From a virus, in IMG/VR virus record IMGVR_UViG_3300002123_000018, positions 7,381 through 37,291 of that record: a stretch of 29,911 bases of DNA. The stretch is one strand, 5' to 3'. The notes beneath the pieces are model-generated. The model searched no databases. It was not told the DNA's origin and saw only the letters and a list, made by a program, of their open reading frames with translations. The translations under genes and the position numbers were made by a program. Below are positions 23,504-29,402 of the stretch, one piece after another (the stretch's first letter is position 1; every line of letters starts with the position of its first letter).

Positions 23504-25630
23504 TTACCATTTACCTAGTAATTGTTTGTTCTCTATCATACTTCCAAACCAAACATTCCCTTTTCGTACTCTAAAATTATCAACAAAGAGATTTCTCCCT
23601 CCATACACAGTCCAAGCAAGAGCAAACATTGTATCATCCTGCACACCATATTTTTCATTCTTCTCAGGACTTCCAAACCATCGTTTATCAGGATCATGGT
23701 AAAAAATAGTCATTTCTTCCCGCAGGATGTCTTCTTCTTTGCTTCCAGAAATATAAACTGTAGGTGCTTTGAATCTTCCTTTTGACACAGCAAGGAATAA
23801 ATCCGAAAAAGCTGATTTCTGTTTATCATAAACAGGAAAAATAATCTCAAGGGGAATATCCTCTTCCTTACACCAAGGATCAATGTCCCAAGAAGCCCAT
23901 CTTTCAGAACACATTGAATCAATCCCATCATACTCCTTATGGCAAGTTTCAATCACTGCTTTTAAATCTTCAGAAGAATGAGTTTCCACATTAACCAAAT
24001 GAATCAACAAATATATATAATTTGGTGTCACTCCCTGTTCATCATAAGGTCTATAATGAGTTCTGCTTCCCGGAAGCCCTTTAGCAACACAAGTAAACAT
24101 TGTTCTTGCCCCGTGTTTACTTCCCTTCATAGGATCAGCTCTATCAAATCCACATAATATAGCCCAGTTCGTATCAAATAGATCGCTCATTACTTGAAGA
24201 TCAGAAACAGAAGCAAAGCTAGGAGAGAACCCGTCTGTTAATTTATAATACTTTTCAATTGGAATAAGTCCTTGGGTTGTTTCCTCAATTACTTTTCTAT
24301 TGGAAAGTAAATAATCTTCTCCTGCAAAAGCACCTTGCGATTCCATAATAAGCATTTCCATCTGCTCTCTCGTTTTTGATCGAGTAGTAACAGCTTTATT
24401 GATTTCTTCAAAATTCCCGACTCGATTATTATACCCAGCATAAGCCATAGATTCAATTATCTCTTCAGAAAATATTTTATCAGCAACACTACCCCAGGTG
24501 TTCTTAAAGTACCTTTCAAAATCACCTAAAGGAAACTTTATCTTATAATCATCAAGCTGCTTCTGGGTCATATTGGGTGACCAATAGTCTTGATAATTTG
24601 CTTCCCGACTGTACCGATAACTAAAATACAATGTCTTGCTCTGCTTCTTAACAAAAGAGGTAAACAGAGAATAAAGGATATGAGTTTTAGTTGATACTGT
24701 AGAATCAATTACACCTAACGAGTTTGGGACGTTTCTCATTGACCCGTCAAGCTGTACAAAGAACTTTGGGTTCTTCATATCAAACATTTCCGAGAAGGTG
24801 TATCCTGTTATATTAGAAACAATACCCGAAAAGGAAGATATTGCCCGAATAACAGAAGATACATTTCCTTTGCTGTCTTTAAGACGAATTTCTTTTTCTA
24901 AGATATTTCGTTTCCCAATAACTCTCAAAAGAGGAGGACTGTTGAGAATAATATCTTTGATTATATCGTAATGGACAAATTTAGTTTGTTCCTTAGAATT
25001 AGCACCCAAAACAATCTGCTGTCTAGGCCAGTTACAAAACTTCCAGAGTTGAATTAAACAAGCAATGAGGGACTTCCCGTCCCCACGAGGCCAGCATAAG
25101 ATAATCAACTTATAAATAAACCTGCTATCAATCATTCGCAAAGCTTGACGGAAAACAGGTTTTTGTGAGTTCCAAAAGCCCCAATAGCTTCTGCCTGTCT
25201 CAGTACTAAGCTCTTTAGGCAAATCTTTCACAGGAGTCCAAACAGCAATGTCATTTCCTTCAGGATAAATAGGAATAGATACATTATCTTCAACCCAGCG
25301 AATAAATCCTTCAGGCCCATCTTTATAATTCTCAGGTTCATATATCTCATAAGGAGGAAGAGTATCAATATCAATCCCGTCAGCAACAACTGAATCAAGA
25401 ACGTCAAGAGAAGGAATATCATCAATAGGCAGGTCATCTACTGCATTTTCTTTTTCAAGAGCTTCCGTGTGCTTCACCTTTGATTCCAAGACCTCTTCAG
25501 CTACTCGTTGATCATGAAAAACATCTTCAATAGACTTACCTTTCAAAACCCGCTGTTCTTTAGTTCTTTTCTTAAGCACAGGTTTTCTTATACCTTCAGT
25601 GGGACTCCAAAGAGTCTTAGCAATTGTCAT
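23504..25630 (-). CDS. Terminase large subunit
   Basis: A 708-residue ATPase/nuclease that packages DNA into the prohead. The Walker A is LCWPRGDGKS (residues 179-187). The Walker B/catalytic carboxylate is probably in the GYTFSEMFDM segment, and STVSTKTHILYS may be the coupling motif. The C-terminal RNase-H-like nuclease part shows acidic positions in CGFDRADPMKG, SERWASWDIDPW and GVQDDTMFALAW. The protein is about 100-200 residues longer than typical terminases, mainly an acidic, low-complexity N-terminal 100 residues. ATG 25630 overlaps the preceding stop (ATGA), with GGAAAAGGAAG upstream. Confidence 0.92.
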   Translation of the reverse strand: MTIAKTLWSPTEGIRKPVLKKRTKEQRVLKGKSIEDVFHDQRVAEEVLESKVKHTEALEKENAVDDLPIDDIPSLDVLDSVVADGIDIDTLPPYEIYEPENYKDGPEGFIRWVEDNVSIPIYPEGNDIAVWTPVKDLPKELSTETGRSYWGFWNSQKPVFRQALRMIDSRFIYKLIILCWPRGDGKSLIACLIQLWKFCNWPRQQIVLGANSKEQTKFVHYDIIKDIILNSPPLLRVIGKRNILEKEIRLKDSKGNVSSVIRAISSFSGIVSNITGYTFSEMFDMKNPKFFVQLDGSMRNVPNSLGVIDSTVSTKTHILYSLFTSFVKKQSKTLYFSYRYSREANYQDYWSPNMTQKQLDDYKIKFPLGDFERYFKNTWGSVADKIFSEEIIESMAYAGYNNRVGNFEEINKAVTTRSKTREQMEMLIMESQGAFAGEDYLLSNRKVIEETTQGLIPIEKYYKLTDGFSPSFASVSDLQVMSDLFDTNWAILCGFDRADPMKGSKHGARTMFTCVAKGLPGSRTHYRPYDEQGVTPNYIYLLIHLVNVETHSSEDLKAVIETCHKEYDGIDSMCSERWASWDIDPWCKEEDIPLEIIFPVYDKQKSAFSDLFLAVSKGRFKAPTVYISGSKEEDILREEMTIFYHDPDKRWFGSPEKNEKYGVQDDTMFALAWTVYGGRNLFVDNFRVRKGNVWFGSMIENKQLLGKW

Positions 25631-26214
25631 CGAATCTTCCTTTTCCGCGTTCCGTCGGGATTAGTTTCACTTAATTGAGAAATCCGCTCATAATGTGTCC
25701 CGTCTCCATTCAACATCATATCCTCTTCGCTTTTCAGATGATCGGATTCCATCTTGCTAGAAGAAAGAGGAACTAATGAAGGGTCTGCTATGTGTGGAGT
25801 TATTTCCAAGTCTTTCCACATCATATGAATTGTGATTAACGTCTGCCTTATCTCTTTATACACAGGATGAATAAACTTAATCCCTTTATTATTCTCAAAC
25901 ACGATTTGAGATAAAGACATTTCGAGTAATTTCAATCTAAGCAAATGGGAATACAAAGGAACTATCTGCATCCCAATCTTAAAATACTGCATCTCATCAA
26001 GGTATTTATAAGAACAAGCAATTGTGTCTGTAAGTTGACGGATATAGTTTACATGCACTGCACACTTCCCGCGTTTCAGAAACAAACACTTATCAAAAAC
26101 ACAGCAGAGGACAGCAGAGCAATCTTGTATCCCATCCCAGGCAAACAACTTCATCCCTTCTCGGATGTCCCCTTTATTAAAATCAAAACTGTTTTTAGTT
26201 AAGTCCATTCCCAT
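25627..26214 (-). CDS. Small terminase subunit candidate, with a cysteine cluster
   Basis: A 195-residue protein if started at ATG 26214 (AAGGA, 9 nt spacing). Starts further upstream would run through a promoter with TTGACA at 26283-26278, so they are rejected. It lies before the large terminase with a 4-nt overlap, which is the usual small-terminase position. Cys32, Cys37, Cys38, Cys43 and Cys51 (CSAVLCCVFDKC, RGKC) look like a zinc site. A helical part follows (NYIRQLTDTIACSYKYLDEM). No helix-turn-helix is obvious. The role is inferred from order; an alternative is another DNA-binding packaging factor. Confidence 0.5.
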   Translation of the reverse strand: MGMDLTKNSFDFNKGDIREGMKLFAWDGIQDCSAVLCCVFDKCLFLKRGKCAVHVNYIRQLTDTIACSYKYLDEMQYFKIGMQIVPLYSHLLRLKLLEMSLSQIVFENNKGIKFIHPVYKEIRQTLITIHMMWKDLEITPHIADPSLVPLSSSKMESDHLKSEEDMMLNGDGTHYERISQLSETNPDGTRKRKIR

Positions 26215-26254
26215 AATCAAGATTCCTTTTCCAATAAAAAATTTATTCACGAGC

Positions 26255-26283
26255 AAGATAACACAACGGACACTTAATGTCAA
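26255..26283 (-). promoter_or_regulatory. Late promoter P1 (proximal to the terminase genes)
   Basis: Minus strand: TTGACA at 26283-26278, a 17-nt spacer, TATCTT at 26260-26255. It is 41 nt upstream of the ATG at 26214 and is the likely start of the head and tail operon. Confidence 0.75.
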
Positions 26284-26299
26284 ATCTTCCTGTAAAAGC

Positions 26300-26328
26300 A
26301 TTATATCATAAAACTGCATTTCCGTTAA
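26300..26328 (-). promoter_or_regulatory. Second promoter P2 with extended -10 and a palindrome at -35
   Basis: Minus strand: TTAACG at 26328-26323, a 17-nt spacer, TATAAT at 26305-26300 with TGA immediately before it (extended -10). It is tandem to P1, 45 nt upstream. The -35 element lies inside the inverted repeat of 26323-26336. Confidence 0.55.
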
Positions 26329-26336
26329 AATTAACG
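26323..26336. promoter_or_regulatory. Operator-like palindrome over the -35 of P2
   Basis: CGTTAA-AA-TTAACG: two 6-bp arms, perfectly inverted with 2 nt between them. Its placement across the -35 element suggests a repressor or activator site, but no second copy was seen in this window. Confidence 0.45.
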
Positions 26337-26695
26337 ATAGTGAAAAAGGATAACAGGTAAAAATGACCCGTTTGTAAGTGCTTGATTTAAAGAAATAAAA
26401 TTTTGCAAACTACAGAGGGGAAGGTTGAGTATTTTAAGCTCTTTTATTTTATTGTCTTTGGGTTTCATTTTTAAGTGTTCTATGCAATTGGAATATACAT
26501 TGTTCCAAACAGAGCAGTAGAGGAGATAGAAGCAATTGTTTCTTTTCTGTTCTGGGAATCTTATATTGAGTCGGGAATAGATGTATTGCTCTAGATAGTA
26601 GAGTATGGTTTTACTCCTTTTAATAGAACGGAATAGGTAAGAAGGGCTAGTAGTAATGGGAAATAAATTGTGGGGTGGTCCCTGTCTGAAAAAAC
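26329..26695. other. Non-coding stretch upstream of the late promoters
   Basis: No gene is supported here on either strand. The tract is A+T-rich and includes one copy of GGATAACAGG (about 26348) that resembles the core GATAACAG of the repeats further right. No tRNA or clear structured RNA was recognised. Confidence 0.5.
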
Positions 26696-26733
26696 TTCCG
26701 CCCCCATATCCAGATAGATCGAGGGGGGTGGAA
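26696..26733. repeat. GC-rich inverted repeat next to the iterons
   Basis: TTCCGCCCCC at 26696-26705 and GGGGGTGGAA at 26724-26733 pair over 10 bp, with one G-U wobble in plus-strand RNA and 18 nt between the arms. It is a G+C island in otherwise A+T-rich DNA, directly before three 29-bp direct repeats and about 500 nt upstream of the small terminase gene. Origin hairpin or packaging (cos) sequence are the main options. Confidence 0.6.
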
Positions 26734-26737
26734 AGCT

Positions 26738-26824
26738 AATGATAACAGATAGTTAGATACGAAGGGAATGATAACAGACAGTTAAACACTAAGGTAATGA
26801 TAACAGGGACTTAGATGTTGCGTC
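26738..26824. repeat. Three 29-bp direct repeats (iterons)
   Basis: Copies start at 26738, 26767 and 26796, each 29 bp apart. The core AATGATAACAG is identical in all; the following bases (A-T/C-AGTTA-G/A-A) are similar in the first two and weaker in the third. The 29-bp period puts each site on almost the same helix side only every 2.8 turns. They look like binding sites for a phage replication initiator, a terminase or a regulator. They are not CRISPR repeats, because they are joined without spacers. Confidence 0.75.
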
Positions 26825-27439
26825 CTATAAGATACATTATGTAAACTTCATTGATATTACTAGGTTTTTTGTTTTTTACCCTGCCTTGACTATCAAATAT
26901 ATATCATTATGCTATTCTGGAATGAAGAACAGGATAAAAGAAGGGGAAAAAGACTCTCAAGCATTTTGCTTAGTCATTTCTCTTTTACATTTATATTTTC
27001 TCTTTTACATTTCTCTTAGCATCACTTCTTCAAAAGCTTTTACGATCTTTCCTTTTCTTCTCAGTATCTATTCCCTTTTACTCTTATGCTTCCCCTTTTA
27101 CTCTTTTCCTTCTTTTAGACCTGAGCTTTTCTCTATTTTCTTTGCAGCTATCTATTAGCTATATTAGCCTATCCCGCGCCTTAAAAGTGCCTTTAAGAGG
27201 GTAGTTTACTGTTTTAGGCTGTTTTAGGCTGTTGATAACTCAAATTTACCTCGTTTTTTACCTTCTACAATCCTTGCTATCACTGCAATACAGAGGGCAA
27301 TCAATTCTAATGCCCCTTAAAGGCTTTATTTTTTCTTACCTTTGTCTTCTATCGTTTACCCTGTTTTATGCTTAGGTTTGTTGTCAAGAATTGCTAATTT
27401 TAGGTGTTTATGAGGTCTTCTTTTCCTGTTTTTTAGGCA
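26825..27439. other. Non-coding block with pyrimidine-rich direct repeats
   Basis: No supported gene. It contains a possible rightward promoter (TTGACT 26886-26891, 16 nt, TATGCT 26908-26913), a tract around 26976-27120 that is strongly T+C-rich with repeated TTTCTCTTTTACATTT (spacing 20 bp, about 26978 and 26998) and CCTTTTACTCTT (about 27073 and 27093), and a 10-bp tandem repeat CTGTTTTAGG (27209-27228, plus half a copy). A hydrophobic reading frame of about 80-90 codons on the plus strand here is best explained by the T+C-rich composition; it has no good ribosome binding site. Confidence 0.5.
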
Positions 27440-27440
27440 A

Positions 27441-27478
27441 AGAAAAAGGGCAATATCATTTATCTTTGATATTACCCT
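27441..27478 (-). terminator. Rho-independent terminator of the leftward single gene
   Basis: Arms AGGGCAATATCA (27447-27458) and TGATATTACCCT (27467-27478) pair over 12 bp with one wobble. In the minus-strand transcript the stem is followed by UUUUUCU. It ends the transcript of the 27487-27828 gene 8 nt after its stop. Confidence 0.82.
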
Positions 27479-27486
27479 AGTTTACT

Positions 27487-27828
27487 CTATGCTCTCAAAT
27501 CAATTCCCCTTGCTCTGCTTGCTGCTAAGTGCGTGTTGACTCTTTGCACGCAAGCTTTAAAAATCCTTGTTTCTTCCTGCCCTTCGTACTTTTCAGGATT
27601 AGCAGGGAATAACTTCATACTGATCAATTTTGTTGCAATCTCAGAAATTTTTTTCTCAGCCTTGATCATGTTATTAATGACACTGCATTGGCTCACTTTA
27701 GAGGTTTCTTTGAGTCTATAGTTAGTAACAGACGCTTTAGAAAAAAACGCTCTAATCGCATTATCACTAGCATCACCTGATACGACAATCAAATTCCCTT
27801 TTTCGCCTCTTTTTACGATTTTTGTCAT
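27487..27828 (-). CDS. Hypothetical protein, 113 residues, single-gene transcript
   Basis: ATG 27828 has AAAAGGGGAAAAATC upstream. The protein is soluble with a basic start (MTKIVKRGEKGNLIVVSGDA) and a helical rest (SVINNMIKAEKKISEIATKL). The end RVNTHLAASRARGIDLRA is basic. No motif, helix-turn-helix or membrane segment is convincing. It has its own promoter (-35 at 28016) and its own terminator, and faces away from the rightward early operon, as phage regulators or host-takeover proteins often do. Function unknown. Confidence 0.72.
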   Translation of the reverse strand: MTKIVKRGEKGNLIVVSGDASDNAIRAFFSKASVTNYRLKETSKVSQCSVINNMIKAEKKISEIATKLISMKLFPANPEKYEGQEETRIFKACVQRVNTHLAASRARGIDLRA

Positions 27829-27881
27829 GATTTTTCCCCTTTTCTCATAGTTTGTTTATACAGTATCGTAAAAAGGCTTTT

Positions 27882-27900
27882 GCAAGCATTTAGAGCTTGC
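27882..27900. promoter_or_regulatory. Operator-like inverted repeat
   Basis: GCAAGC (27882-27887) and GCTTGC (27895-27900) are perfect inverted 6-bp arms with 7 nt between. They lie in the leader of the 27487-27828 gene, overlapping a TTGCAA that could be a -35 element (with TGTATA 17 nt on). A site for a regulator is possible. Confidence 0.4.
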
Positions 27901-27988
27901 TTGTTTCCTTTCTCAATATATCGTTCTGAGTGCAGTTTCTTGCAATCAAAAGCTTATTGTCAAAGATCATTATTTTTTACGCTTTTCC
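27901..27988. other. Leader of the leftward gene; nothing further recognised
   Basis: This stretch is transcribed as the 5' leader if the promoter at 27989-28016 is used. It contains no supported gene and no obvious riboswitch. Confidence 0.4.
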
Positions 27989-28016
27989 TTTATCATGCTA
28001 TTATATAGGATGTCAA
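27989..28016 (-). promoter_or_regulatory. Leftward promoter sharing AAAACGCTTGACA with the rightward one
   Basis: Minus strand: TTGACA at 28016-28011, 16 nt, GATAAA at 27994-27989. The 13 bases AAAACGCTTGACA around the -35 are identical to those of the rightward promoter at 28344. The leader to the ATG at 27828 would be about 150 nt. Confidence 0.55.
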
Positions 28017-28067
28017 GCGTTTTCTTTGCATTTTGATATATTTTTTATAGCTAGGGGCTATACTGGA

Positions 28068-28164
28068 CATAAGCTGCTAACTTATTGATTTTATTCATAA
28101 GCTGCTAACTTATTGATTTTGCTATGCATTTTATATCTTAGCAAAATCAATAAGTTAGCAGCTT
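28068..28164. repeat. Direct plus inverted 25-bp repeats between divergent promoters
   Basis: CATAAGCTGCTAACTTATTG begins two direct copies of a 25-bp element (28068-28092 and 28096-28120, 28 bp apart). An inverted copy lies at 28139-28164: it pairs perfectly over 26 bp with 28099-28124, leaving a 14-nt loop. This would form a very long hairpin in DNA or RNA. It lies in the middle of the non-coding region between the two divergent promoters; a replication or recombination site or a protein-binding array is plausible. Confidence 0.78.
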
Positions 28165-28343
28165 GCATTTTCAGGTTTTGGAGCAGGAATTCAGGGCCGA
28201 GAAGTGGAGCAAAGGGTAAATTGTGTAATTTTGCTGGGGTTTTTACGAGTTCGGAATTTGTTATATTAGAAGCCCATAAACCTTGCTATGTATAGGAAAT
28301 AATTGAGCTCCAAAAGAAATACTAAGGAAAGTAAAAAAAACGC
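28165..28343. other. Non-coding stretch upstream of the rightward promoter
   Basis: No supported gene. A plus-strand reading frame of 60 codons (28113-28295) crosses the hairpin, starts with a non-ATG codon and has no ribosome binding site, so it is not called. The stretch ends in an A run that leads into AAAACGCTTGACA. Confidence 0.45.
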
Positions 28344-28372
28344 TTGACAACGAAATAGACTATATATATATA
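28344..28372 (+). promoter_or_regulatory. Rightward sigma70-type promoter (early operon)
   Basis: TTGACA at 28344-28349, a 17-nt spacer, TATATA at 28367-28372. An AT-rich run around the -10 (TATATATATATA) should help melting. The next genes on this strand start at 29025, so the leader is about 650 nt long and carries several hairpins. Confidence 0.72.
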
Positions 28373-28390
28373 GGGCGTATATTAGATAGG

Positions 28391-28474
28391 TAATTGATAG
28401 TCAATATTTTAAGAGGTTATCAATTATAGGACGTGCGATTGACACGTTCCTATGACACTTTATCCGTGTCATAG
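28391..28474. repeat. Three successive inverted repeats after the rightward promoter
   Basis: TAATTGATA/TATCAATTA (28391-28399 and 28418-28426), ACGTG/CACGT (28431-28435 and 28443-28447) and CTATGACAC/GTGTCATAG (28450-28458 and 28466-28474; 7-nt loop) are all perfect. They begin about 12 nt downstream of the predicted transcription start, so they could be operators or leader-RNA hairpins. The last one covers the C-terminus and stop of the leftward small frame. Confidence 0.6.
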
Positions 28475-28647
28475 TCAAGGCTCTTTAGATTATTATCAGC
28501 GCTCATGAAAACATGAGATACAGGATAACACTTTCCCATGTAAGTAAGGGTGAAACAGGTAATAATCGTGCTGCCCACTTCAATTGTCTTTCTCATTCTG
28601 TAAGTTGTCAATAAGGATTTTTTCCTGAATAAACAGCTTGCACCCAT
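28450..28647 (-). CDS. Possible small protein, 48-65 residues
   Basis: A minus-strand frame inside the leader of the rightward operon. The C-terminal 48 residues (from ATG 28596: RKTIEVGSTIITCFTLTYMG, then CYPVSHVFMSADNN and a Asp-rich end) look like real, mixed strand protein and not like random translation. But none of the possible starts (ATG 28647, TTG 28611, ATG 28596) has a good ribosome binding site, and it would be opposed by transcription from 28344. Possibly an antisense or degenerate gene. Not assigned to a family. Confidence 0.35.
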   Translation of the reverse strand: MGASCLFRKKSLLTTYRMRKTIEVGSTIITCFTLTYMGKCYPVSHVFMSADNNLKSLDYDTDKVS

Positions 28648-29006
28648 AAGGGGATGATGACATTGTTTCCCTTTTATGTCGTCAGGCAGTAGCCTCCAGT
28701 GAGCCTGAGTCCCGTCCTACAACAAAATTGATCCAAAGCAGGGAAGGGTAGTTTCCCGAGAATGCGCCTGAATTGACAGGATTTCCAAAGGTTTTCTTAA
28801 AGTTTTTGAGCTTGCAGCGAACCGGAAGGAAGGAACAACATGATGGGTAGGGTTTTCTCTCTCTTTTTTCTTTGGGGCTGAAGGGTATGAACTGCTTAGA
28901 TAGAGTTCATATCCCAAGTTCTTGAATATACATCTTTTCGGATGTCTATTGAGGTGCTTGAATCCCAAAAGGACAATTACAGTAATTGTCCTGGGAAACT
29001 TATGAA
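28648..29006 (+). other. Long leader of the rightward operon with hairpins
   Basis: No supported gene. Three hairpins follow one another near its end: GGGTATGAACT with AGTTCATATCCC (28883-28893 and 28904-28915, one bulged base), ACATC/GATGT (28930-28934 and 28941-28945), and AGGACAATTA/TAATTGTCCT (28970-28979 and 28983-28992, perfect, 3-nt loop). They are not followed by U runs, so they are not terminators. They may stabilise the leader RNA or control translation. Confidence 0.55.
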
Positions 29007-29024
29007 AAAGAAAAGGAGAGAAAA
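29007..29024 (+). promoter_or_regulatory. Leader ribosome binding site, copy 1
   Basis: AAAGAAAAGGAGAGAAAA is identical to 29384-29401 in front of the DUF2786-type gene. The AGGAG is 6 nt before the ATG at 29025. A perfect hairpin ends 14 nt upstream. Confidence 0.65.
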
Positions 29025-29204
29025 ATGGAATACAAAAGTAATAATCCAATGTTTCGTAGTTTGTCGAACAAAGAGGAAAAACAATTCAGAATGTGGGCTC
29101 ACAAGGAATATGTCGTTGGCTCAGAAATCAATCCTGTTTGGCACCCTGTTGTTCAAGAAGAGTGTCGGAAAATAAATGGCCTTGCACAGACCCTGGGAGA
29201 ATAG
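29025..29204 (+). CDS. Hypothetical small protein, 59 residues
   Basis: ATG 29025 follows AAGGAGAGAAAA; a longer reading from a TTG upstream would include the hairpin and the ribosome binding site. The sequence is charged and soluble: NNPMFRSLSNKEEKQFRMWA, then EINPVWHPVVQEECRKING. No family recognised. It is followed after 2 nt by a tiny membrane protein gene, so both may be translated together in the early operon. Confidence 0.68.
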   Translation: MEYKSNNPMFRSLSNKEEKQFRMWAHKEYVVGSEINPVWHPVVQEECRKINGLAQTLGE

Positions 29205-29206
29205 CA

Positions 29207-29323
29207 ATGGAAAACACAATGCTTTGCAGTAAAGTGATTATGGGCTACAGTCTTGCTTTTCTGGTTCTGTTTGGAATCAGCTATGTACTTGCATATTTCA
29301 TTTACAAAATCATCCAAAAGTAA
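29207..29323 (+). CDS. Small single-span membrane protein, 38 residues
   Basis: ATG 29207 is preceded by GGGAGAATAGCA and starts 2 nt after the previous stop. One transmembrane helix covers residues about 10-33 (VIMGYSLAFLVLFGISYVLA, then YFIYK). Nothing else can be seen. It may act on the host membrane, as small early phage membrane proteins often do. Confidence 0.55.
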   Translation: MENTMLCSKVIMGYSLAFLVLFGISYVLAYFIYKIIQK

Positions 29324-29334
29324 TCATTGCGGAG

Positions 29335-29381
29335 TTGTTTCATGCTAAGGTATGAAGCAATTCTGGAACGATTATGTTCCA
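29335..29381 (+). repeat. Two hairpins before the DUF2786-type gene
   Basis: TTGTTTCAT/ATGAAGCAA (29335-29343 and 29352-29360, one wobble) and TGGAAC/GTTCCA (29364-29369 and 29376-29381, 6-nt loop) lie in the 79-nt gap after the membrane protein. The arrangement of hairpin and then AAAGAAAAGGAGAGAAAA matches that before 29025. Confidence 0.5.
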
Positions 29382-29383
29382 CT

Positions 29384-29401
29384 AAAGAAAAGGAGAGAAA
29401 A
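29384..29401 (+). promoter_or_regulatory. Leader ribosome binding site, copy 2
   Basis: Same 18 bases as at 29007-29024; the next base is G and the ATG is at 29403. Both copies are followed by ATGGAA. Confidence 0.65.
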
Positions 29402-29402
29402 G

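Noticed and set aside
26215-26319. Longer start for the small terminase candidate
   Set aside because: The extension overlaps the P1 and P2 promoters, and ATG 26214 has a proper ribosome binding site.
26738-26824. CRISPR array
   Set aside because: The 29-bp period is head-to-tail repeats without unique spacers, and no cas gene is present.
26886-27158. Hydrophobic plus-strand frame of about 80-90 codons in the non-coding block
   Set aside because: It has no ribosome binding site, and its hydrophobicity follows from the T+C-rich repeat tract.
28113-28295. Plus-strand frame of 60 codons
   Set aside because: It crosses the long perfect hairpin, lacks an ATG start near a ribosome binding site.
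28717-29049. Minus-strand frame of 110 codons over the early leader
   Set aside because: It is antisense to the leader and first early gene, has no clear ribosome binding site and an improbable composition.
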